Counted from the stretch's first letter, positions 37,810 through 46,379 are shown. The stretch is 64,000 nt of DNA from an uncultured Paracoccaceae bacterium (GCA_943787985.1 CALSOO010000005.1:186001-250000); one strand, 5' to 3'. Notes: generated from the letters alone by a model not told the origin. Made by a program: numbers and translations.

Positions 37810-40743
37810 TCACGTGGGCCGTGTTTGCCCGTGCCTGTCAACCGTGGCGGGCTGTTCTGGCGTCAGGATATGACGTAACAGCGCCACGGGGTGCGCTTTG
37901 AGTGTGAGGCGCATGGCAACGTAATCTTCCACCACCTCCTCTCCCAGTGTCATTTCGGGCAAATGTGCGGCAGGCTCAAAAATTGCTTCGCCGTCAATGT
38001 CCCCGTCAAACAGCGGCAAGGTCGGACCGGGTGTGAGCGCCTTGGCCTCCCACAGCGCCTCGCGCCGTTTGAGGTCCAGCGCGGCAAAAGCGTCTGCTTC
38101 GGCGAGCTTGGCGATGATCGCGGGGTTTAACCCTGCTTTGCGCCACACGTCCCGCACAGTGGTGTACCCGTTGCCGCGTGCCGCTGTCAGCCAGCTCGCA
38201 TCCTCTTCGGACAGCCCTTTGATCTGGCGGAAGCCCAGTCGCAGCGCCAACCCTCCTTGACCGTCAGGCTCCATCGTATTGTCCCAAAAGCTGGCGTTCA
38301 CGCAGATCGGGCGCACGTTGACCCCGTGTTCGCGCGCATCCCTGACGATCTGGGCAGGCGCATAAAACCCCATCGGCTGGCTGTTCAGAAGCGCGCAGGC
38401 AAAAATCCCCGGGTGATGGCATTTGATCCAGCTTGAGGCGTAGACCAGCAGGGCAAAGCTGGCCGCGTGGCTTTCGGGGAAACCGTAGCTGCCAAACCCT
38501 TCGATTTGAGAAAAACACCGGTCTGCAAAATCTGCATCATACCCGTTTTTCTTCATCCCGCGCATAAAGAGCGTCCGAAACTCGCTCACGTTCCCATGTT
38601 TTTTGAACGTTGCCAGAGAGCGCCTGAGCCGATCCGCCTGATCCGGCGTAAATCCGGCCCCAACGATGGCGATTTGCATGGCTTGTTCCTGAAACAAGGG
38701 CACCCCAAGCGTTTTTCCCAGCACATCCCCAAGCGCATCCGAGGGGAAGCTCACCTGTTCCTCCCCGTTGCGCCGCCGGATGTAGGGATGCACCATGTCT
38801 CCTTGGATCGGCCCCGGTCGGATGATCGCAACTTCGATCACCAGATCATAAAAGCAGCGCGGTTTCATCCGTGGCAAAAAGTTCATTTGCGCGCGGCTTT
38901 CCACCTGAAACACCCCGATGCTGTCGGCGCGGCACAGCATGTCATAAACTTTGGAATCCTCGGGCGGCAGCGTTGCCAGCGAGTACCGCACCCTATGGTG
39001 CATTTGCATCAAGTCGAACGCCTTACGGATGCAGGTCAGCATGCCAAGGCTCAGTACATCGACCTTGAGAATCCCCAGCGTGTCGATGTCATCCTTGTCC
39101 CAACAGATCACCGTGCGGTCATCCATTGAGGCATTTTCCACAGGCACAAGTTCATCCAGCCTGCCCTGCGTGATGATGAACCCACCGACATGCTGACTGA
39201 GGTGACGTGGAAACCCGTTGATTTCATACACCAGTTCTAGCGTTTGCCGCAGCCTTTGATCGTTGGAATCAAGGCCGATTTCAGCCATGCGCTCATGTTC
39301 CAACCCGTTGGCCGAAAAGAACCCCCACAACTGTGAGGACATCGCAGAGATGGTGTCTTCGCTGAGCCCCATGGCGCGCCCGACTTCGCGGATTGCCCGT
39401 TTGCCACGATAATGGATCACGGTGGCGCACAGCCCTGCCCGGTGGCGCCCGTAGCGTTCATAGATGTGTTGGATCACTTCTTCGCGGCGTTCGTGTTCGA
39501 AATCGACGTCAATATCGGGGGGCTCGTCCCGCGCCTCGGAGACGAAACGTTCAAACACCATTGTGCCGATTTCAGGGGAAACCGACGTGACCCCCAGACA
39601 ATAACACACCACCGAATTGGCAGCTGATCCGCGCCCTTGGCACAGAATATCGCGGGACCGCGCAAAGGCCACGATATCGCGCACGGTGAGGAAGTAGGGT
39701 TCGTATTTCAGCTTTCCGATCAGCGTCAATTCATGTTCGAGAAGCTTGTGCACATGTGCGGATGCTCCGGCGGGGTAGCGCCATTTGAGCCCCTCATATG
39801 CCAACCTGCGCAACCGCTCGCTTGGAGTTTCGTTTCGCGTCCCCTCGGATGGATATTCATAGCGCAACTCATCCAGCGAGAACGTCAATTTTTGCGCCAA
39901 ATCCTGCACCCGCGTCAGTGCCTGCGGATCATGAGCGAAATGTTTGCCAAGTTCTGCTGCGCTGCGCAGCCGGTTTTCGCTGTTCACCAGTGACAGCCGC
40001 CCCAGATCGTCAACCTTTGTGCCAGTTCGAATGGCAGTGAGCACATCAGCCATTTTGCGCCGGTTTCCGTTGTGCAGAAACGGCGCGCCACTGGCGATGG
40101 TGGGCAGCCCCAACTGTTTTGCCCGCGCCGAGGTCTCCTGCATCCGCTGTGCGTCTTGTCCGTCGTACTGCGGGCGCAGAAGGACATGGATTTTCCCTTC
40201 AAAGCGGCGCGTCAACCGTTGCGCGGCGGCCACCCAATCATCCGCGCGCGCGTGCCAATGGTGTGCATGAGGCCAAACGAGCAGGTGCAGATCGCCCGCG
40301 AAGTCTTCAAGATCGCTCAGGTGTAGCGTGCACGACCCTTTGGCCGCAGCCAGCCGTCCCCTGGAGATAATACGGCACAGGTTTTTCCACCCCGTCCGAT
40401 TTTCCGGCAGCACTGTGATCGCGGGTCCGTCGGTGAACAATAGCCGCGCTGCAGGGATCAGGCGCGGCGTGTTATATATCGGCGCCCGCGGTGGATCAGG
40501 CAGATGTGCTGGTTTTGGGGGCCCAATAGCCGTGTTGGCCCCGTCCCACGCCAGCCGTTCGTCCACCAGCCGTTTGATTTTGCGCGCCTCTGTGTGTGCC
40601 CGCACGATCCCTGCGACGGAATTGTCATCCGCAATCGCAATCCCCTCAAGCCCGATGATTGCCGCACGCCTCATGTACTCCTCGGGGTGGGATGCCCCGG
40701 TGAGAAAGGTAAAGTTCGATGTGATCGACAGCTCACAAAACAT
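37810..40743 (-). CDS. dnaE2: Error-prone DNA polymerase DnaE2, apparently short at the C-terminus
   Basis: Translesion replicative-type polymerase of the SOS response, 977 residues. PHP domain at the start (CELSITSNFTFLTGASHPEEYMRRAAIIGLEGIAIAD), palm with catalytic acids in PPDIDVDFEHERREEVIQHIYERYG, then QGRGSAANSVVCYCLG, GVFQVESRAQMNFLPRMKPRCFYDLVIEVAIIRPGPIQGDMVHPYI and FGSYGFPESHAASFALLVYASSWIKCHHP. The usual family continues after a VEDYxAMxLxLxAHP motif into an OB-fold of about 100 residues; here EEVVEDYVAMRLTLKAHPVALLRHIL is followed by only 18 residues. A perfect LexA box precedes the start. imuA/imuB are not adjacent. Confidence 0.93.
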   Translation of the reverse strand: MFCELSITSNFTFLTGASHPEEYMRRAAIIGLEGIAIADDNSVAGIVRAHTEARKIKRLVDERLAWDGANTAIGPPKPAHLPDPPRAPIYNTPRLIPAARLLFTDGPAITVLPENRTGWKNLCRIISRGRLAAAKGSCTLHLSDLEDFAGDLHLLVWPHAHHWHARADDWVAAAQRLTRRFEGKIHVLLRPQYDGQDAQRMQETSARAKQLGLPTIASGAPFLHNGNRRKMADVLTAIRTGTKVDDLGRLSLVNSENRLRSAAELGKHFAHDPQALTRVQDLAQKLTFSLDELRYEYPSEGTRNETPSERLRRLAYEGLKWRYPAGASAHVHKLLEHELTLIGKLKYEPYFLTVRDIVAFARSRDILCQGRGSAANSVVCYCLGVTSVSPEIGTMVFERFVSEARDEPPDIDVDFEHERREEVIQHIYERYGRHRAGLCATVIHYRGKRAIREVGRAMGLSEDTISAMSSQLWGFFSANGLEHERMAEIGLDSNDQRLRQTLELVYEINGFPRHLSQHVGGFIITQGRLDELVPVENASMDDRTVICWDKDDIDTLGILKVDVLSLGMLTCIRKAFDLMQMHHRVRYSLATLPPEDSKVYDMLCRADSIGVFQVESRAQMNFLPRMKPRCFYDLVIEVAIIRPGPIQGDMVHPYIRRRNGEEQVSFPSDALGDVLGKTLGVPLFQEQAMQIAIVGAGFTPDQADRLRRSLATFKKHGNVSEFRTLFMRGMKKNGYDADFADRCFSQIEGFGSYGFPESHAASFALLVYASSWIKCHHPGIFACALLNSQPMGFYAPAQIVRDAREHGVNVRPICVNASFWDNTMEPDGQGGLALRLGFRQIKGLSEEDASWLTAARGNGYTTVRDVWRKAGLNPAIIAKLAEADAFAALDLKRREALWEAKALTPGPTLPLFDGDIDGEAIFEPAAHLPEMTLGEEVVEDYVAMRLTLKAHPVALLRHILTPEQPATVDRHGQTRPT

Positions 40744-40758
40744 CAGGTGATTCCATTT

Positions 40759-40773
40759 GTTCCTATTTTGTTC
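40759..40773. promoter_or_regulatory. LexA (SOS) box of dnaE2
   Basis: Perfect GTTC-N7-GTTC (GTTCCTATTTTGTTC), 15 bases upstream of the dnaE2 start. Confidence 0.9.
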
Positions 40774-40857
40774 TCATGGTGTGTTCCCGTCAATGCGCAG
40801 CTTCCGGATTGTTTTGACCCTGCTCACGTCTCCATAAAGAGTACAAAGGAGACAACC

Positions 40858-41325
40858 ATGCACCGTTTCACAGCCATGCCCACCGATGTCGTCAACGCCT
40901 ACCGGCAGGGCGCGCCTGATGCCCACGGCACCCCACCCGAGCGCCATGTGTCAAGCGGTGACGGCACCCCCTGCCGCCACTGTCTCAAGAACATACCCCA
41001 AGGGGCACCTATGCTGATTTTGGCCTACAAACCCTTTGAAGGAACACATCCTTATGCCGAAGTTGGCCCGATTTTCCTCTGTGCCAACTCCTGCCCTTGC
41101 GGCGATTCAACCAACCTTCCCGATATCCTCATGACGTCCCCCAACTACCTGCTCAAAGGCTACAGCGCCGATGATCGCATTGTGTACGGGACGGCCGACA
41201 CAATCGCCCAACAGCAGATCAACGCCCGTCTGGATGCGGTCTTTGCCAACCCTGAAGTAGCCTATATCCATGCCCGCTCTGCCCGTAACAATTGCTATCA
41301 ATTGCGCATAGATCGCGGTGATTAG
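40858..41325 (+). CDS. DUF1203 family protein
   Basis: 155-residue cytosolic protein. DUF1203 pattern: CRHCLKNIPQGAPMLILAYKPFEG, then VGPIFLCANSCP and VYGTADTIAQQQINARLDAVFANPEVAYIHARSARNNCYQLRI. The pairs CxxC and CPC might bind metal. The ATG at 40858 has AAGGAG six bases upstream, which overrules an upstream extension that is antisense to dnaE2. Divergent from dnaE2. Function unknown. Confidence 0.9.
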   Translation: MHRFTAMPTDVVNAYRQGAPDAHGTPPERHVSSGDGTPCRHCLKNIPQGAPMLILAYKPFEGTHPYAEVGPIFLCANSCPCGDSTNLPDILMTSPNYLLKGYSADDRIVYGTADTIAQQQINARLDAVFANPEVAYIHARSARNNCYQLRIDRGD

Positions 41326-41394
41326 AGGTCTTGCGCAAAGCCCCTCCTGTGCCGCATAACGTGCGCAGAGCAACGCCAACCAAGGATGCGCCCA

Positions 41395-41574
41395 ATGACC
41401 CTGCACGCCCCTGAGATCAAAATCGTCGACAAGATGCGTATTGCCTGTGACGGGAGCGAAGGCGCTTTGGGTCATCCACGCGTTTGGCTGCAAATTCCCG
41501 AGCAGCAAGGCTGGGTGGAATGTGGCTATTGCGATTGCAAGTTCATCCACAAGGATTTTGAAGGCAAAGTCTGA
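41395..41574 (+). CDS. CHCC-type zinc-finger protein
   Basis: 59-residue protein with [38 protein letters not shown]: Cys, His and the CxYC-C set match the zinc finger seen in the NDUFS6-like small proteins of alphaproteobacteria. AAGGA eight bases upstream supports ATG 41395 over 41386. Starts a short operon with DUF2459 five bases downstream. In this group the zinc protein is often linked with respiratory complex I assembly, which is an inference here. Confidence 0.88.
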   Translation: MTLHAPEIKIVDKMRIACDGSEGALGHPRVWLQIPEQQGWVECGYCDCKFIHKDFEGKV

Positions 41575-41579
41575 CCCCA

Positions 41580-42239
41580 ATGCGCCACCCCATCGCCTTT
41601 TGGCTGGGTGGCGTCGTGGCGGGTTACTTTGTGGCAGCCTTTCTGGGCGCCCTTATTCCCGGCAAGGTCGCCCTTGCGCCCGACCCCGGAACACCCGTCG
41701 AGATCGTATTGATCTCTGGCCCCATTCACTATGATCTTTTGCTGCCCTTGGACGCAGGTACAAAATCCCGTCTGGGATGGTTGCGCCGCACCCGTGTCTC
41801 CATTGATCATGCTGGTGCCGAATGGCTGGTTGTCGGCTGGGGCGCGCGGGAATTTTACACCATAACAGGCGGGTATACCGATGTGCGCCCTCGTGCCGTT
41901 TGGCGCGCGCTCACAGGGGACAGCGCGGTTTTGCGCGTCAGTCTAGCGGGTGCACTGCCCCCGGACACAGAAGCGCGCCGCCTTTCGATTGACCCGACCC
42001 AATACGCCGCCCTGATCCGCACGATTGAAGACAGTTTGCCCTATGGGCGCAACACACCTGCACTGGACATCAAAGGGTTCTCGGAATTTGACCGCTTCTT
42101 TCCCGCCAAAGGCCGGTTTCATGCCTTTAACACCTGCAACGTCTGGATTGGTAAGGTCTTGCGACAGGCTGGTATCCGGTTCGGGCGGTGGACCCCGACC
42201 CCTTATGCGGTTTCGCTATCCCACGCCGTTCATCACTGA
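41580..42239 (+). CDS. DUF2459 (TIGR02117) family protein
   Basis: 219 residues. N-terminal transmembrane segment AFWLGGVVAGYFVAAFLGALIPG, then VEIVLISGPIHYDLLLPL, WLVVGWGAREFYTITGGYTDVRP and FNTCNVWIGKVLRQAGIRFGRWTP. The H, GWGxxxFY and NTCN-W elements are the family's conserved positions, resembling a papain-like Cys-His arrangement. Probably periplasmic and membrane anchored. Convergent with the phosphopantetheinyl transferase gene, overlapping its end by seven bases. Confidence 0.9.
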   Translation: MRHPIAFWLGGVVAGYFVAAFLGALIPGKVALAPDPGTPVEIVLISGPIHYDLLLPLDAGTKSRLGWLRRTRVSIDHAGAEWLVVGWGAREFYTITGGYTDVRPRAVWRALTGDSAVLRVSLAGALPPDTEARRLSIDPTQYAALIRTIEDSLPYGRNTPALDIKGFSEFDRFFPAKGRFHAFNTCNVWIGKVLRQAGIRFGRWTPTPYAVSLSHAVHH

Positions 42240-42961
42240 AGGGCAAACTTGCACTGTGTGAGCACCTGCGCGCCTGTCCACCGCAGCATAACAGGCAACA
42301 CGGTGCCCTTTGGGCAGTCCGGACAGAGTGTTTTGGTCAACCTAAGCGTCGCCAATTCTTCTGTTGGGGGCGCAATCAAATCCGCACAGTCAAAACCAAA
42401 GCGATGCCCGACGACGGGATGCAACGCTTTGTAGATCGCCTCTTTTGCAGAAAACACCGCCGTCAGGGCGCGCGCATCCAACCCCAAGGTCCGTTCGTTG
42501 TCTGTCAGAACAACGCGCTGGATGGCTTTGCATTGATTGGCGGTCGCGAGGGTTTCGATGTCCAGCCCGACAGAAACGGGGGCTTGGGTGAGCCAGACCC
42601 CAACGGTTCCATGCGCATGACTGATTGAACCATGAAGGCCCGTAGGCCAGATCGGGGCGCCAGTGGGGGCCTTGATCGGAAGAGCGGCCTCTCGCCCCAG
42701 CGCGGTGATTGCGGTCCGTGCCAGAACCCGCGCCGCCAGATACTCTGCCTGACGCTTGGCCACGGCTTTGGTCAGGGTCGGCTCCATCGGCACGCCGTAT
42801 TGCTCAAACAGGCCAACCTCGAAATGCGCCAAATCATAGGTGGCCAACACCAAAACGTCATCCTGAGAAGAGAGGCGCGTTTCAACAGGACCCAAGAAAG
42901 CCCCCTGAAGATCAGAGGGCTTTTTCGGGCTGTTCGGTATGGTGTCCATCAACGCTTTCAT
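42233..42961 (-). CDS. 4'-phosphopantetheinyl transferase superfamily protein
   Basis: 242 residues of EntD/Sfp type. Converts apo carrier proteins to holo form by attaching the CoA-derived pantetheine arm. Conserved parts: GHGSISHAHG, VSVGLDIETLAT (magnesium-binding Asp/Glu) and TAVFSAKEAIYKALHPVVG with the catalytic Glu-Lys. The start at 42961 overlaps the exported-protein stop (TGATG), so it is the last gene of the sterol-desaturase operon. It is the obvious partner for the acyl carrier protein at 53334, although it is on another transcript. Substrate choice is inferred from location only. Confidence 0.92.
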   Translation of the reverse strand: MKALMDTIPNSPKKPSDLQGAFLGPVETRLSSQDDVLVLATYDLAHFEVGLFEQYGVPMEPTLTKAVAKRQAEYLAARVLARTAITALGREAALPIKAPTGAPIWPTGLHGSISHAHGTVGVWLTQAPVSVGLDIETLATANQCKAIQRVVLTDNERTLGLDARALTAVFSAKEAIYKALHPVVGHRFGFDCADLIAPPTEELATLRLTKTLCPDCPKGTVLPVMLRWTGAQVLTQCKFALQ

Positions 42962-43638
42962 CAGAATGAAATGTCTGCTCCCAAATCTGTCCACGGCGCC
43001 ACCTTCAAGGATGCAAGTTCAGCCTGAACGGCACTGCCAGAGTCAGCGTCGCCTACTTTTTTGTAACCTTGCAACAGATTGTACAAAACGTAAGCGCGCT
43101 CAAGAGGGGGAAGTGCGAAGCGGTCGGACAAAAGGCTGTTGAAATCCTCGATGAATACGGAATCGCGACCCAGAAACGAAGGGGCATACAAAGCCGCTAG
43201 CCCGCGTTGCATCAGGACACCACCGTTTTCAGGGTTTTCTTCAACCAGATCATCCAACACATCGATGCCCTTTTTGGCAAGGATCAGCGCCTTCATGTCG
43301 CTGCTGGCTTCACGCGCTTGAATACCATAGAAAACGGCGCGTACAGCGGCAGTTTCGGGATCCTCATTTGAGGCCTCTGCCAGATCGGACAAAGCCGCTA
43401 CGTAAGATTTCAGCTCCTTCTTGGACAGTTCAGGCGCATTTGCGGCCTTGATGAAGGTCAAAACAGCCAGCTCGCGCAGGTCTTCCGGGGATTGCACGCT
43501 TTTGGCGGACAGTTCAGTCAAGCGCTGCGCCACGTTTTTGGCTGTGACGACGAGCGGGGCCGTTTCCGCCTGCAAAGGCAGCGCGCCGAAAGCCAACAAC
43601 GCGGCCGTGGCAAGAGCGGATTTAAAAGGGGTCATCAT
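42961..43638 (-). CDS. Exported helical-repeat protein
   Basis: About 225 residues. Signal peptide PFKSALATAALLAFGALPLQAETA, followed by helix pairs that look like degenerate TPR repeats (LRELAVLTFIKAANAPELSKKELKSYVAALSDLAEAS; ERAYVLYNLLQGYKKVGDADSGSAVQAEL). Two adjacent ATG starts at 43638/43635. Sits between the desaturase-like gene (36 bases away) and the phosphopantetheinyl transferase (overlap). Role unknown; periplasmic location suggests envelope function. Confidence 0.8.
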   Translation of the reverse strand: MMTPFKSALATAALLAFGALPLQAETAPLVVTAKNVAQRLTELSAKSVQSPEDLRELAVLTFIKAANAPELSKKELKSYVAALSDLAEASNEDPETAAVRAVFYGIQAREASSDMKALILAKKGIDVLDDLVEENPENGGVLMQRGLAALYAPSFLGRDSVFIEDFNSLLSDRFALPPLERAYVLYNLLQGYKKVGDADSGSAVQAELASLKVAPWTDLGADISF

Positions 43639-43673
43639 AGGTTTGGTCCATGTGTTGTGAAAAAGGGAAAGGG

Positions 43674-44477
43674 TCATGCGCTCATCGCCGCGGCTTCTTC
43701 ATGCGCGCGCTGCTCGGCAGAGGTGGCGACGTCGTAGTTGTCTTCATAAGCTGGATCGATGGTGCCACAGATCCGGTCCCAAAAGAGGAAGTAGAGCCCG
43801 TAGTTGCAGCCAGGTTTCGTATGGTGCGCCTCATGTGCCGTGGCTGTTCCGATCCAACGCCCTGCCCAGTGACGGGCAAAACCACGGGGGAACATCTCGT
43901 ACCCAAGGTGCGTGATGACGGCGACTGCCGCATCGGCCCAAACAAATATCAAATAGGCGGTCGGATGTTTTGGCACCAAAAACAGGATCAATGTGTAGGG
44001 AATGACAGAGGCGATGATGGCCTCAAAGGGGTGGATCGACAGGCCGCTCAACGGGCTCACCTTGAATGACAAGTGATGGACGTGGTGCATGCGCGGGTAC
44101 AACTTGGGAGTGTGCATCATGCGGTGCTCCCAATAGAACATCGTATCCCGCAAGAACATCATCAGCAGAATACTAAAACCGAAGTAGAGCCAACCGTAGT
44201 CGGACACTTCACCGTAAAAGTTCAGGTTAGAGCCAAGCCCAAAGACAAAAATGACAGGGGCAATGCACCCGCACAATACGGTGGTCGCGAGGCTGTAGCC
44301 GATCTCGCGGCGGATTTGGCGTGATTTGGGCAGGCGCGGCACAGGGCGCTTCCCCGCGATCCAGCGCCGCGTCATCCACAGCACAGCGAAACCGATAAGA
44401 GCACAGGCGAAGTAACGTATGCCCAAGTCGACGCTGTAGATTGCCAGACTTTCCAGCAAGAATTTTGAATATTCCAT
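43674..44477 (-). CDS. Sterol desaturase/fatty acid hydroxylase family protein
   Basis: 267-residue membrane di-iron oxygenase. Histidine clusters: LRDTMFYWEHRMMHTPKLYPRMHHVHHLSFKVSPLSGLSIHPFE and TATAHEAHHTKPGCNYGLYFLFWDRICGT. Four or more hydrophobic segments. First gene of a three-gene operon ending in the phosphopantetheinyl transferase, divergent from luxI over a 608-base region. It could hydroxylate or desaturate the acyl part of a lipid or of the product of the adjacent cluster; this is inference. Confidence 0.92.
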   Translation of the reverse strand: MEYSKFLLESLAIYSVDLGIRYFACALIGFAVLWMTRRWIAGKRPVPRLPKSRQIRREIGYSLATTVLCGCIAPVIFVFGLGSNLNFYGEVSDYGWLYFGFSILLMMFLRDTMFYWEHRMMHTPKLYPRMHHVHHLSFKVSPLSGLSIHPFEAIIASVIPYTLILFLVPKHPTAYLIFVWADAAVAVITHLGYEMFPRGFARHWAGRWIGTATAHEAHHTKPGCNYGLYFLFWDRICGTIDPAYEDNYDVATSAEQRAHEEAAAMSA

Positions 44478-44858
44478 GAGTTTTGACAGTCCTAAAGTTC
44501 AGATTGGCTTGAGTATCCAACCTGGAGGCTTTTCAAAAAATCCCACAATTGTGGGTGCGCAGTAGGGCGATGCCTGTGCGTCTCGAAAGGGTCTAAATCA
44601 AACGGGTGACGGTGTTGCCCAAGCTTGGGCCGCGCTGCTTGCACTGAATCGAAACGCTAGGGACCCAGCTTGGACTCCGACGCTGCCATTTTGAAGAAGG
44701 TAGCGCAGGGAAAAGGACGGCATTCGCGACAATGCGCACTAAAGTGCATATTCTTTCTGATGTCTGAAACCGTTTTTGCTGAACCCTTGGAATGGAATTT
44801 TAGACGACGTCAGGCGCGATCTGGCGATGAAATCAGTCTATTTGGCGAGGTCAGAATT

Positions 44859-44878
44859 CTGTAAACTTACGTTTACAG
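44859..44878. promoter_or_regulatory. Lux-box-like inverted repeat 1
   Basis: CTGTAAACTTACGTTTACAG: perfect 8-bp arms CTGTAAAC/GTTTACAG around TTAC. Resembles a LuxR-type operator but with CTG and CAG 14 rather than 10 bases apart. Its reverse complement matches repeat 2 at 18 of 20 positions. Confidence 0.6.
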
Positions 44879-44957
44879 TTATAAAAAGGCGATTTGGTGT
44901 CCACCTGGATATCCAGATTTCCAGACCTCAATGAATTGCGGTGCTTCAGCACGCTGT

Positions 44958-44977
44958 CTGTAAACGTAAGTTGACAC
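44958..44977. promoter_or_regulatory. Lux-box-like inverted repeat 2
   Basis: CTGTAAACGTAAGTTGACAC, 18/20 identical to the reverse complement of repeat 1. It lies 108 bases before the luxI start and its right arm contains TTGACA, a candidate -35 element. Confidence 0.6.
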
Positions 44978-44998
44978 CTACAGACCGCTACGCACAAT
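44971..44998 (+). promoter_or_regulatory. luxI: Candidate luxI promoter
   Basis: TTGACA (44971-44976), 16 bases, then CACAAT (44993-44998, four of six matches to the -10 consensus). The -35 lies inside repeat 2, an arrangement typical for LuxR-type activation. Confidence 0.45.
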
Positions 44999-45085
44999 TG
45001 TGGTTGCTCGAAACGAGCCCCGCATACGGGCGATATCGGAACTTTGCTGAAAATTTGAAGCTTCTCCTACAACAGGGAGAAACAA

Positions 45086-45757
45086 ATGTTCACACTCATT
45101 CAAGCCGCCGACTTCAACGCAAACGACAAACTTTTGACCGCAACCTTCCGTCTTCGCAAAAAAGTATTTGCAGACCAACTCAACTGGGATGTTCCCGTGA
45201 CAGACGACCAAGAATTTGATGCATATGACAATGACAAAGCCCAGTATCTGGTCTGGTGCAGCGCTGATCGCGAAACTGTTTACGGTGTGGTTCGCTTGAT
45301 CCCAACCAGCGCGCCGACGCTCTTGTTTGATGTATTCGACCGCACACATGACAACGACCAATCGCTGGTTTCCGACAGCACGTATGAAGGCACCCGCATG
45401 TGTCTCGACGACGAGATGATCGCAAAGGATTTTCCGACAATGGCACCCGGAGCTGGCTTCACACTTTTGCTGCTGGCCTTGTGCGAAACGGGATTGGCCG
45501 CAGGCATCAAACGCCTCGTGTCAAACTTTGAACCTGCGATGTCACGCATTTATCGCCGCGCCGGTTTGCAATACCGGATGCACGGCAAAGCCGATGGATA
45601 CGGAGTGCGCCCTGTCTGCTGCGCCTCTTTCGAAGTCAGCCGCAGTGTCTTGCGCACCATGCGCCGCAAGATCGGCATTGATCAGCCGATCGTCGATACT
45701 TTGCGCGAAATCATGCCGCAAACCAGCGCCATCAGCGCGCTGGAACTTGCGCAATAA
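45086..45757 (+). CDS. luxI: LuxI-type acyl-homoserine lactone synthase
   Basis: Makes N-acyl-homoserine lactone signal from S-adenosylmethionine and an acyl donor. 223 residues. Conserved residues visible: FRLRKKVFADQLNWDVP (Arg, Phe, Trp), EFDAYDNDKAQYLV (Asp pair), YGVVRLIPT (Arg) and the Glu/Arg in YEGTRMCLDDEM. Ribosome site GGGAGAAACAA before ATG 45086. No luxR gene is adjacent, so the receptor must be elsewhere. It lies between the desaturase/PPTase operon and the end of the long biosynthetic operon, which argues for quorum control of this locus. Confidence 0.96.
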   Translation: MFTLIQAADFNANDKLLTATFRLRKKVFADQLNWDVPVTDDQEFDAYDNDKAQYLVWCSADRETVYGVVRLIPTSAPTLLFDVFDRTHDNDQSLVSDSTYEGTRMCLDDEMIAKDFPTMAPGAGFTLLLLALCETGLAAGIKRLVSNFEPAMSRIYRRAGLQYRMHGKADGYGVRPVCCASFEVSRSVLRTMRRKIGIDQPIVDTLREIMPQTSAISALELAQ

Positions 45758-45770
45758 TCGAATTTTAACC

Positions 45771-45796
45771 TAGAGCGGGACATCATGCCCGCTCTA
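45771..45796 (+). terminator. Perfect hairpin after luxI
   Basis: 9-bp perfect stem TAGAGCGGG/CCCGCTCTA with an 8-base loop, 13 bases after the luxI stop. No T-tract follows, so it might attenuate rather than end transcription into the next gene. Confidence 0.55.
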
Positions 45797-45833
45797 CTTA
45801 AGCGAGAATTTTGGAAACCCATTGAAACACAAC

Positions 45834-46379
45834 ATGACAAACGCTTTCGATCTGTTCTGGGACGCAAACCGCGGCAACGAACACAAGCAGAGCCGTGCTT
45901 TGGGTCTTCTGGAAAAAGGGTTGTCCAAAACTCCAAACGATATCGTTGCTTCGGTCTGTAAAGCGTGTTTGATGATCCAGATGGCGCACGAATGGGACAG
46001 TGACGAACTGCGCAAAAGCGCGATTTCAGTGGCTTTGGACATAATCAAACAAGAAAGCCCTGCAACGTCCGAACCCGTGCGATGCAAAATAGAGTTTGCG
46101 TTTGGCATTTCACTGGCTCAATTGCCCAGCGAAGCCGGATTTGACAGCACAAGTTCCGGAATTCTGCAGCATCTCGTCGATAGCCCTGCGATGCGCATTC
46201 ACCTCACGTCTCCCCAACAACTCGAGGCGTTCGCAGCCTTGGGTGCCGTGTGTGACGCAAACGGCGACGCAGCCCAAGCCCGCGAGGCGTTTATCAAGGC
46301 CCGCGCCTACGGGCTTACTCAAGCTGCTGACATCTTTGGGGATTATCAGCAGCTCAAAGCACTGGCATCTGACCGGTAA
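45834..46379 (+). CDS. Hypothetical protein downstream of luxI
   Basis: About 181 residues (185 if the TTG at 45822, which has GGAAA upstream, is used). Soluble, helical, with TPR-like patterns (ALGLLEKGLSKTPNDIVASVCKACLMI; ALGAVCDANGDAAQAREAFIKARAYG). Its stop abuts the stop of the convergent biosynthetic operon. Probably part of the luxI transcript past a hairpin. Function unknown. Confidence 0.75.
   Translation: MTNAFDLFWDANRGNEHKQSRALGLLEKGLSKTPNDIVASVCKACLMIQMAHEWDSDELRKSAISVALDIIKQESPATSEPVRCKIEFAFGISLAQLPSEAGFDSTSSGILQHLVDSPAMRIHLTSPQQLEAFAALGAVCDANGDAAQAREAFIKARAYGLTQAADIFGDYQQLKALASDR

Larger units (their letters stand above)
44478..45085. other. 608-base regulatory region between desaturase operon and luxI
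   Basis: No supported gene. Holds two closely related 20-bp inverted repeats (44859 and 44958), a perfect 12-bp palindrome CTGGATATCCAG at 44905-44916 and an AT-rich patch after the first repeat. A short frame at 44670-44864 has no ribosome site and no recognisable product. Confidence 0.7.

Noticed and set aside
44670-44864. 64-codon frame in the region upstream of luxI
   Set aside because: No ribosome site, no recognisable motif, overlaps the first inverted repeat; more likely regulatory DNA.
44905-44916. 12-bp palindrome CTGGATATCCAG as a third quorum operator
   Set aside because: Different sequence and spacing from the two 20-bp repeats; kept only as a note in the intergenic entry.
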